DNA from: Spirochaetia bacterium
GTDB lineage: Bacteria > Spirochaetota > Leptospiria > Leptospirales > Leptonemataceae
NCBI GenBank assembly: GCA_021413825.1
Contig: JAIOPQ010000056.1
Location: 1 to 50,595 of the forward strand
Length of the DNA stretch: 50,595 bases
Direction: 5' to 3'
Under the pieces are notes generated by a model. It saw nothing but the letters and a program-made list of their open reading frames with translations. It made no database searches and had not been told where the DNA came from. A program made the position numbers and the translations under genes. Every line of letters begins with the position of its first letter. Positions within the stretch are counted from its first letter, which is position 1. Shown here piece after piece: positions 44,029-50,595 of this stretch.

Positions 44029-47000
44029 TCAGGCCTTATTCCTAATTTTTGCTAGATACGTAATGGCTGGTTTCACGCCAAGGAAATCCAGGACTTGATA
44101 TCCGCGGATGTCTTTGCTGAGTTTTGCAACTTTGCTGGCAGGATCGTTGATATCGCCAAACGAAATCGCATCAGCGCAGCAAACTTCCTGGCAAGCAGTG
44201 ACAACAGCGCCGTCACCAATTCGCTTATCGCCTTTGGCGATTGAATCCTGGCGCGCTGAGTTGATACGTTGAATGCAGAATGTGCATTTTTCCATAACAC
44301 CGCGTGAGCGGACGGTTACGTCTGGATTAAGACCGAGTTGCATTGGATCGCGCAGTTTGCGCTCCAGGCCTTCTCCCCAGATCCAGTTTTCAAACCAGTT
44401 GAATCGACGCACTTTGTAAGGACAGTTGTTGGAGCAATAACGAGTTCCAATGCAACGGTTGTAGGTCATAACGTTCAGACCTTCTTCCGAGTGAGTGGTT
44501 GCTGCTACCGGGCAAACGTTTTCGCACGGTGCATTTTCGCAATGCTGACAGAGCATTGGCTGATGTGCAACTTCTGGAGATTCTTCGCTTCCTGAATAAT
44601 AGCGATCGATGCGCAACCAGTGCATTTCACGACCGCGGTGAACCTCTTCCGGTCCAACCATTGGAATATTATTTTCAATGTTACAACTTGTAACGCATGC
44701 GCCGCAACCGGTGCATGAGTTCAGGTCAATTACCATGTGCCACTTAGTACCCTTGTACTCCCATGGCTTCATCAGGGCCGCCGTCTCTGGCGTTTTCCCA
44801 TTTTCAGGTTTGCCTGGATATTCAATGCCTTCCGGTTTGAACTCGCCTGGCTTCTCTATGTATTCTTTGAGCGTGGCTTCGCGAATGATTGGCCGCCCAT
44901 TCTGGCTCGAACCATTGAGAGGCGCTTCCATAAGCGGAGGTGCAAAGAATGCTTTTTCTTCCGTATTGAAGCCTGTGCGATACACAGACTGCGTGTTTGC
45001 AAGTTGATGACGATCACCCGTAGGTTCCAGGCTTGCTTTTAGCCCGGAGAATGCGATTGCATCTGTCCCAGCTGAAACCAGGGCGATTGCATTTTTTCCC
45101 TGACCATCAGCAATGTGACCTGCATCTGTGCGGCCATAGCCGAGCGCTACGAATACTGCATCTGCATGCAAGCCTGGCTGGAGGTGAACCGGAACCTCAA
45201 TTGTGCCTTTGTCTGTTTTTACAGTAACAAGCGAGCCCTGTTTCAACTTAAGCTTTCTGCCGGTTGCAGGAAGAATAGCGGCATAGTTTTCCCAGACCAC
45301 TTTAGTAACTGGGTCTGGAAGTTCCTGACGATATGCATTGTTAGCGTTGCTTCCGTCCAGGACCTGAACATTGTAGAATAGCCCAAGGCGCAGTCCGGTC
45401 GATTTTTCCGGAAGAGTAATCTGCGAAAGCGCTCCTGCATTGAATGCGCGCGCGCCACGATCGCGACCCATGTCCCCTTTACCCGGAGCATAGTAGCCAA
45501 GTTGCAGAGATGAGTTCCAGAATGTACGGAAGTCACCTTTTGCACGACCCTGCCATGCTGCTTTCACAAGATCATGGAAGGATGAAACACCTTTGAGCGA
45601 TCCACCCGCGATTGCGAAGAGATAATCCTCAATTGACTTTGTATTGTAGAGCGGACGAATAACTGGTTGTTGAACGGAGTAAACGCCAGGGAAGAGTTCT
45701 GCATCACCCCAGGATTCCAGGTAATGACTTACAGGAAGCACTGCCTGGGTGAGTTTTGCGGTTTCATCAATATGATCTGTAATGGCCGCGCTATATGGAA
45801 CTTTCTTCAGCGCGTCTGCAAACTTGTAGAATTCAGGCAGATGAAATACCGGGTTTGCTCCAGCTACAATCACAGTCTGAACTTTGCCAGATGACATTTG
45901 CTGAATCAAATCTTGAATTTCACGATCTGATGCACCTGGATCCAGGAGCATAGGCGAGCCGGAATCAATAGTCTTCCCATCATTCCCGAGGATTGAGTTT
46001 AGCAAATTGACAGCAATTGCAAGCGATGCATTGCTTCCGGTTGCAGCCAGCGGTGAACCACCTACTACGAGGCTTGTTCCACGCGCATCTGCCAGTTCCT
46101 TTGCAATGCGCTCGATAGCTTCTTGCGGAACGCCAATGGATGAAGCGACTTTCTCCGGAAGATATTTTTCAAGGAGAGCCGTGCCTCCTGGAGCAGTTAG
46201 ACCATTCTTCAGAGTGAGCTGTGCTGCAAGACTGAGTGCGATGATTACTTGATCCCCTGGACGAATTGCCAGACGTTCGTCTGCGTTTGAGCCCGTAGTG
46301 CTGAACATTGACTCGATTACAACGAGCCTGCTCATCTTCTTCTGGCCGCGCTTGAGTTCACGCCCCTTTGTAAAGAGGTGAGTATAATGACCAGGATGGA
46401 TCATTGTTCCAAGGAAATCTGCATCGATGGAGAGGATGTACTCCGCCTTATCAAAACGGTATCCAGGAATAATTGACTTACCGTAGGAAGCTTCCTGACC
46501 ATCAGCGATCTGGCGAAGAGTTGGATCCTGGCGGAACGTTATTTGACGACCACCTGGGAATGCAGAAAGGAATTCTTTAAATACGCTCTGTGTTGATGGG
46601 CTAATGGACGGACCGGTGAGAAGAACATAGCTTCCTTTCTCAAGGTTGGCTTTTATTTCACCTGTGATCTCTTCTGTAGTAGCCTGCTTTTTCTTGCCTT
46701 TTACAAACTTAACGGGTTTGCGCAGGCGATCCGGATCGTATAGATCCATGAGCGAAGCGATGTTGTAAGCCGTAACGCCGCCGCCTGAAACCGGGTGATC
46801 CTGGTTTCCCGCGATCTTGATGGGACGACCCTCGCGCGTGCGCACGATAAGCCCCGTGCCGTCTGGAGATACGGTTGAATAGAACACGGGTAGCCCTGGG
46901 ACAATTTCTGGTGGCTGAATTACAGCGGGAACAATCTGCTCTGTTGGACGACGACATGCAGCCTGCGCCATTACAGCACCTGCACCCATGACCTTGATGA

Positions 47001-47160
47001 AGGTCTTGCGTGTTAGCTTGAGTTTTTTGGCCTCCGCCTGCATGACCTCGCGGTCTTGCTCAAACTCGGGTTGGTTGTAGATTGAGAAGGACTGAGGTGT
47101 AGTGCGTTCTTCGAGGGTTTGCCAGTAATGCTTTGGCTGATTTTCTCTCGTCTGATTCAT
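44029..47160 (-). CDS. actB: Alternative complex III Fe-S subunit ActB
   Basis: A 1043-aa fusion of a molybdopterin-oxidoreductase-like domain (about 75-740, without the Moco-binding Cys/SeCys pattern, as usual for ActB) and a ferredoxin-like domain (about 800-1030). The latter has four Cys clusters: CTGCGACVTSCNIENN, CQHCENAPCENVCP, CIGTRYCSNNCPYKV, and CTFCIQR with CQEVCCADA. The N-terminus has a Tat-like twin-basic signal (LTRKTFIKVMGAGAVMAQAAC) near residues 49-69. It relays electrons from ActC to the haem subunits. Confidence 0.95.
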   Translation of the reverse strand: MNQTRENQPKHYWQTLEERTTPQSFSIYNQPEFEQDREVMQAEAKKLKLTRKTFIKVMGAGAVMAQAACRRPTEQIVPAVIQPPEIVPGLPVFYSTVSPDGTGLIVRTREGRPIKIAGNQDHPVSGGGVTAYNIASLMDLYDPDRLRKPVKFVKGKKKQATTEEITGEIKANLEKGSYVLLTGPSISPSTQSVFKEFLSAFPGGRQITFRQDPTLRQIADGQEASYGKSIIPGYRFDKAEYILSIDADFLGTMIHPGHYTHLFTKGRELKRGQKKMSRLVVIESMFSTTGSNADERLAIRPGDQVIIALSLAAQLTLKNGLTAPGGTALLEKYLPEKVASSIGVPQEAIERIAKELADARGTSLVVGGSPLAATGSNASLAIAVNLLNSILGNDGKTIDSGSPMLLDPGASDREIQDLIQQMSSGKVQTVIVAGANPVFHLPEFYKFADALKKVPYSAAITDHIDETAKLTQAVLPVSHYLESWGDAELFPGVYSVQQPVIRPLYNTKSIEDYLFAIAGGSLKGVSSFHDLVKAAWQGRAKGDFRTFWNSSLQLGYYAPGKGDMGRDRGARAFNAGALSQITLPEKSTGLRLGLFYNVQVLDGSNANNAYRQELPDPVTKVVWENYAAILPATGRKLKLKQGSLVTVKTDKGTIEVPVHLQPGLHADAVFVALGYGRTDAGHIADGQGKNAIALVSAGTDAIAFSGLKASLEPTGDRHQLANTQSVYRTGFNTEEKAFFAPPLMEAPLNGSSQNGRPIIREATLKEYIEKPGEFKPEGIEYPGKPENGKTPETAALMKPWEYKGTKWHMVIDLNSCTGCGACVTSCNIENNIPMVGPEEVHRGREMHWLRIDRYYSGSEESPEVAHQPMLCQHCENAPCENVCPVAATTHSEEGLNVMTYNRCIGTRYCSNNCPYKVRRFNWFENWIWGEGLERKLRDPMQLGLNPDVTVRSRGVMEKCTFCIQRINSARQDSIAKGDKRIGDGAVVTACQEVCCADAISFGDINDPASKVAKLSKDIRGYQVLDFLGVKPAITYLAKIRNKA

Positions 47161-47175
47161 TTCTATTTTCCGCTC

Positions 47176-47736
47176 TTAGTAGTGGCACGTGCCACATTCT
47201 GTGATTTTCACAGTCTGGTTGTTACCTGGTTTGTAGGCTTGCGTTGTGTTCTGGCGATGGCAGTCCACGCACCAGCCCATTGTAAACTTGTTTGTAAGTT
47301 CCACTTTGTCCATGTTCTGAACATCGCCGTGGCAGGTAGCACAGTCGAAACCGCGCGTAATATGCGGCTTGTGACTAAACTTAACATGATCTGGAAGGTC
47401 ATGCACTTTCAGCCAGCGAATTGGAATACCTTGCTTGTACGTCTGGCGAAGGTATTGAATGTTCGCGCTGTCTCCGCCAACCACTGAGTGGCATTTCATG
47501 CAGGTTCCCTGGTCAGGGACGGTTGCATGAGCAGAAACCTCAACGCCAGCATGGCAATACTTACAATTGATTTGAAGTTCGCCCGCATGGATCTTGTGGC
47601 TGAACGGGATGGGTTGATCCGGGGCATAGCCCTGGTATTTTGTGTCCGCGCCGAAGATGTAAGCGATTCCCCCCAGGAGAGAGAAGATCACAAACAGCTT
47701 CACGCCGTGTTTTTGAAAAATTCTGATTAATGACAT
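47176..47736 (-). CDS. actA: Alternative complex III pentahaem cytochrome ActA
   Basis: A 186-aa cytochrome with one N-terminal membrane helix (VKLFVIFSLLGGIAYIFG) and five haem motifs: CKYCH, CMKCH, CATCH, CVDCH and CGTCH. SHKIHAG and SHKPH supply extra His ligands. ATG 47736 (MSLIRIF) was chosen because it starts directly before the membrane helix; the frame stays open 23 codons upstream without a good start. It is first in the operon and lies 43 bp downstream of the expected transcription start. Confidence 0.94.
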   Translation of the reverse strand: MSLIRIFQKHGVKLFVIFSLLGGIAYIFGADTKYQGYAPDQPIPFSHKIHAGELQINCKYCHAGVEVSAHATVPDQGTCMKCHSVVGGDSANIQYLRQTYKQGIPIRWLKVHDLPDHVKFSHKPHITRGFDCATCHGDVQNMDKVELTNKFTMGWCVDCHRQNTTQAYKPGNNQTVKITECGTCHY

Positions 47737-47785
47737 AATAGAACCAGGCGCAAAACCTCTGTTGCGGATTTTGTTGACTCCGACC

Positions 47786-47813
47786 TGCATAGAAAGACCG
47801 AGCAAATTGTCAA
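47786..47813 (-). promoter_or_regulatory. Sigma-70-type promoter of the ACIII operon
   Basis: On the minus strand TTGACA (47813-47808), a 16-bp spacer and TATGCA (47791-47786) form a near-consensus promoter. Transcription would begin near 47779, 43 bases before the actA ATG. The following ten genes are almost without gaps, so this may drive the whole 11-kb unit. Confidence 0.65.
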
Positions 47814-47874
47814 AGAAATGTCAGTTGCGTATGGAAAAATTTGAACAAATCTGCTCCGGCGACTCATTCCGTGG

Positions 47875-47969
47875 CCGGAAAGCGAAAGCGTGCCTGCCCC
47901 GAGGCGCGGTGTTCCGAGCCTCGGGCCGTTCATATCCAATTCACTTCACGGCTCGCATTCGCTTTCCGG
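47875..47969. repeat. Large palindrome 1
   Basis: Outer arms CCGGAAAGCGAA (47875-47886) and TTCGCTTTCCGG (47958-47969) are perfect 12-bp inverted repeats. Nested inside is a second perfect 8-bp pair, CCCGAGGC (47898-47905) and GCCTCGGG (47918-47925). It lies between the actA promoter and the rest of the palindrome array, outside any gene. Confidence 0.75.
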
Positions 47970-47983
47970 AATATGGCTTGAGT

Positions 47984-48048
47984 CTTGTCGCTAGCGAGTT
48001 TTGTTGCTACGGATGACTCGCAACTATGAGAAAACCGTGAGCGACAAG
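47984..48048. repeat. Large palindrome 2
   Basis: Outer arms CTTGTCGCT (47984-47992) and AGCGACAAG (48040-48048). Inside are further pairs, GTTTT/AAAAC and GTTGC/GCAAC, making a long, bulged stem-loop. It begins 14 bp after palindrome 1. Confidence 0.7.
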
Positions 48049-48065
48049 GGCAACGCAGATTTATT

Positions 48066-48157
48066 CTGAAAGCAGTTTTGCGCGCATTCGAGCGCAACGG
48101 CGCGTCCCGAGCGTCCGCGACGGCGGAGCGAAGGCGAAGCGCGCAAAAGGCTTTCAG
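48066..48157. repeat. Large palindrome 3
   Basis: Arms of 19-20 bases, CTGAAAGCAGTTTTGCGCGC (48066-48085) and GCGCGCAAAAGGCTTTCAG (48139-48157), pair except for one mismatch/bulge. The 53-base loop is very G+C-rich, with repeats of GCG/GAGCG. Two copies of TGACAGAAAG follow at about 48185 and 48206. Along with palindromes 1 and 2 it fills the gap between actA and clpB. Confidence 0.75.
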
Positions 48158-48309
48158 GAAACGTGGCGGGGGCCGCAGGAGCGCGTGACAGAAAGTCTCA
48201 CTACCTGACAGAAAGCCGGTTGATGTTAGACAGATCATTTATACCGGGCAAGGGAATCGTACACAAGTCTGGTACTCTTGTTGCTACTATAGAGAATTGT
48301 TGGTGAAAT

Positions 48310-50595
48310 ATGAAATTAGATAAACTTACGTCAAAAACTACCGAGGCAATTTCTGCGGCACAGGATGAAGCGAGCAAGCGCGCGAATCCGGAAGCATCGA
48401 CAGAACATTTGCTTTTTGAAATTTTCCGTCAGGAGAATGGAATGGGGCCCGTCGTGCTCCAGCGACTGGGTGTTCAGCCCAAAAGCGTACTGCAGGTAAT
48501 CGAGAATCATCTTGAGACTCTGCCGAAAGTACAGGGAACAAACGACGTGCGTCCTTCGCAGGGACTTGTGCGCCTCCTTGAGGCAGGGCAGGGCCTTGCA
48601 AAAAAACGCGGCGATCAATTCCTTTCTACTGAACACATTCTACTTGCATATGTGAGTGATAGTTCGCAGAAACTTCAACGTGAACTTGCAGCCCTGGGTT
48701 TGCAGCCATCGGCTATCTTGCAAGTACTCGAAAAGCTTCGCGCAGGAAAACCAATCACAAGCGAAAATCCAGAAGATACCACCGAAGCACTGGCCAAGTA
48801 TGCGCGAAACCTGAACGACTCAGCGCGAAAGGGCAAGCTCGATCCAGTAATTGGACGCGATGAAGAAATTCGCCGGATCATGCAGGTGCTTTCGCGCAGA
48901 ACAAAGAATAATCCAATTCTGATTGGTGAGCCTGGCGTTGGGAAAACGGCTATTGTTGAGGGCCTGGCAGGTAAGATCGTTCAGGGTGAAGTTCCGGATG
49001 GCCTAAAGGACAAGGAAATCTACGCCCTGGATCTGGGAAGCATGGTGGCGGGTGCGAAGTATCGAGGTGAATTTGAAGATCGATTCAAGGCCTTGATCAA
49101 TGAAGTCCAGGAATCAGATGGGCGCGTGATCCTTTTTATAGATGAATTGCACACGCTTGTAGGCGCTGGCGCCGCAGAAGGTTCGCTCGACGCATCAAAT
49201 ATGATTAAACCCGCCCTTGCAAGAGGGGAATTACGATGCATTGGAGCTACAACACTCAAAGAGTACCAAAAGTACATTGAAAAAGATCAGGCCCTTGAAC
49301 GTCGTTTCCAGCCAGTTTTTGTATCGGAGCCAAGCGTAGACGATACAATCATGATTCTTCGCGGCCTGAAAGATCGATACGAGCTTCATCACGGGATTCG
49401 CATCACAGACGGAGCAATCCTCGCTGCTGCCCGTTTATCCGATCGATATATCACGGATCGCTTTCTGCCGGACAAGGCAGTCGATCTAATCGATGAGTCT
49501 ATGAGCAAGCTGCGCATTGAACTCGATTCACTGCCAGAGGAACTGGATAAGATCGCAAAAAAGATTCAAAGCCTTAAGATTGAGCGCGAAGCCCTGAAGA
49601 TGGAAAAGGATTCCGTTTCAAAGGAGCGGCTTGGAAAACTCGAGCGCGAGCTTGCAGATATTGAAGTCGATTTCAAAGCAAAGAAAAGTATTTGGGATGC
49701 GGAACGTCAAAACGTAGATCAGGCCAAAGTGATTCGTGAGAAAATCGACCAGCTCCGCACGCAGGAAAAAGAAGCAGAGCGAAAAGGTGACCTCAACCAG
49801 GTTGCAGAGATTCGTTATGGCAAGATGCTTGCGCTTGAAAATGAACTGAAGAAAGCAGAAGCTCATATTGAAAAGGCAAGCAAGCAATATCTTAAAGAAG
49901 AAATTACGTTTGAAGATATTGCAGCCATTGTTGCGCGCTGGACTGGAATTCCAGTCAGCCGCATGATGCAGGGAGAAAAAGAGCGCTTCCTGACCATGTT
50001 CGATAAACTGAAAGATCGTGTAATTGGTCAGGATCATGCACTCAAATCCATTTCTGAAGCGATTCAGCGTTCACGTTCAGGCCTATCTGATCCAAACCGG
50101 CCCATTGGAGTATTTATGTTCCTTGGGCCAACTGGAGTTGGTAAGACTGAAACCGCGCGGGCACTTTCGCAGTTTCTGTTCGATGATGAAAACGCAATGG
50201 TGCGAATCGACATGTCAGAGTACATGGAAAAACATAGCGTTGCGCGGCTAATCGGTGCGCCCCCCGGCTACGTTGGACACGATGAGGGCGGTCAGCTAAC
50301 GGAGGCTGTTCGGCGAAGACCATACCAGGTGATCCTGTTTGATGAAGTTGAAAAGGCTCACCCGGAGGTATTCAATGTATTTTTGCAGATTTTTGAAGAT
50401 GGTCGTTTAACCGATTCAAAAGGTCGCACGGTTGATTTCAAAAATACCATCATCGTTTTGACCTCGAACATAGGCAGTCACATTCTAATGGAAGCTGGCG
50501 TGCAGGCAGAGAAGGAGAAACGGATCACAGAAGAACTCAGACAGTTCTTTAGACCGGAGTTTCTGAATCGTTTGGATGAAGTGATATTCTTCCAA
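48310..50595 (+). CDS. clpB: ClpB disaggregase (partial, 3' end cut)
   Basis: The first 762 residues of ClpB, the Hsp100 AAA+ protein that rescues aggregated proteins with DnaK. It starts [18 protein letters not shown] with the N-domain (1-145). The first AAA module has Walker [10 protein letters not shown] (about 206) and Walker [10 protein letters not shown] (about 277). A coiled-coil middle domain of full ClpB length follows (about 400-525), then the second AAA module with [12 protein letters not shown] (about 607) and [11 protein letters not shown] (about 676). The frame is open to the window edge; about 100 residues are missing. GGTGAAAT precedes the ATG. No CIRCE element or clear heat-shock promoter was found in front. 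Confidence 0.96.
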   Translation, partial: MKLDKLTSKTTEAISAAQDEASKRANPEASTEHLLFEIFRQENGMGPVVLQRLGVQPKSVLQVIENHLETLPKVQGTNDVRPSQGLVRLLEAGQGLAKKRGDQFLSTEHILLAYVSDSSQKLQRELAALGLQPSAILQVLEKLRAGKPITSENPEDTTEALAKYARNLNDSARKGKLDPVIGRDEEIRRIMQVLSRRTKNNPILIGEPGVGKTAIVEGLAGKIVQGEVPDGLKDKEIYALDLGSMVAGAKYRGEFEDRFKALINEVQESDGRVILFIDELHTLVGAGAAEGSLDASNMIKPALARGELRCIGATTLKEYQKYIEKDQALERRFQPVFVSEPSVDDTIMILRGLKDRYELHHGIRITDGAILAAARLSDRYITDRFLPDKAVDLIDESMSKLRIELDSLPEELDKIAKKIQSLKIEREALKMEKDSVSKERLGKLERELADIEVDFKAKKSIWDAERQNVDQAKVIREKIDQLRTQEKEAERKGDLNQVAEIRYGKMLALENELKKAEAHIEKASKQYLKEEITFEDIAAIVARWTGIPVSRMMQGEKERFLTMFDKLKDRVIGQDHALKSISEAIQRSRSGLSDPNRPIGVFMFLGPTGVGKTETARALSQFLFDDENAMVRIDMSEYMEKHSVARLIGAPPGYVGHDEGGQLTEAVRRRPYQVILFDEVEKAHPEVFNVFLQIFEDGRLTDSKGRTVDFKNTIIVLTSNIGSHILMEAGVQAEKEKRITEELRQFFRPEFLNRLDEVIFFQ

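Noticed and set aside
47486-47730. Plus-strand frame inside actA
   Set aside because: Fully antisense to a five-haem cytochrome with all CxxCH motifs intact; no independent evidence.
48160-48309. CIRCE element for clpB
   Set aside because: No TTAGCACTC-N9-GAGTGCTAA was found. A lone GAGCACTC near 29995 is only a half-site, far from clpB and before the slipin.

Overview
The window most likely comes from a spirochaete of the order Leptospirales (Leptospira/Leptonema/Turneriella relatives). The reasons are a fliK-flgD-flgE hook cluster, many lipoproteins, a lipoprotein-type YidD relative, slipin and DUF1361 genes, and moderate G+C (about 47% by eye). The genus is not resolved. || LAYOUT. (1) 1-8.7 kb: a minus-strand operon purS-purQ-nadE-muiA-like-creB-creC, mostly with overlapping start and stop codons. 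creD lies beyond a convergent exported-protein gene and has a cre-tag-like repeat upstream. creC is broken at its 5' end by a T9 homopolymer. (2) 8.7-18 kb: an MBL-fold hydrolase, then two tandem copies of a DUF1549/DUF1553 + DUF1501 gene pair (a set best known from Planctomycetes), then a secreted PA14/FG-GAP protein and a YceI protein on the other strand. (3) 18-21.6 kb: an O-antigen ligase/polymerase-type membrane protein, purC and a cysteine-cluster protein. (4) 21.7-25.5 kb: fliK, flgD and flgE, with a strong terminator. (5) 25.5-28.5 kb: a YbjN-like protein, a Cys-rich lipoprotein, mtnB with an in-frame TGA, a TPR membrane protein, a lipoprotein YidD relative and an unlisted 52-aa gene. 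(6) 28.7-31.1 kb: a slipin gene preceded by a structured RNA with a circularly permuted tRNA-like core (YrlA-type Y RNA proposed), then a decayed G+C-richer segment. (7) 31.2-36.3 kb: a large lipoprotein with carbohydrate-binding-like modules, a DUF1361 membrane protein and recJ. (8) 36.4-47.8 kb: one long minus-strand respiratory operon, actABCDEF (alternative complex III), a dihaem cytochrome c lipoprotein, and cbb3-type subunits. Its CcoN homologue has lost the His ligands. (9) 47.8-48.2 kb: an array of large palindromes. (10) 48.3 kb to the end: clpB, cut by the window edge. || MAIN SIGNALS. The three I would look at first are the permuted tRNA-like RNA beside a slipin with a three-fold internal repeat, the metal-ligand-free CcoN homologue fused into an ACIII operon, and the homopolymer frameshift at the creC start. 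No CRISPR array, IS element, rRNA or ordinary tRNA was seen.
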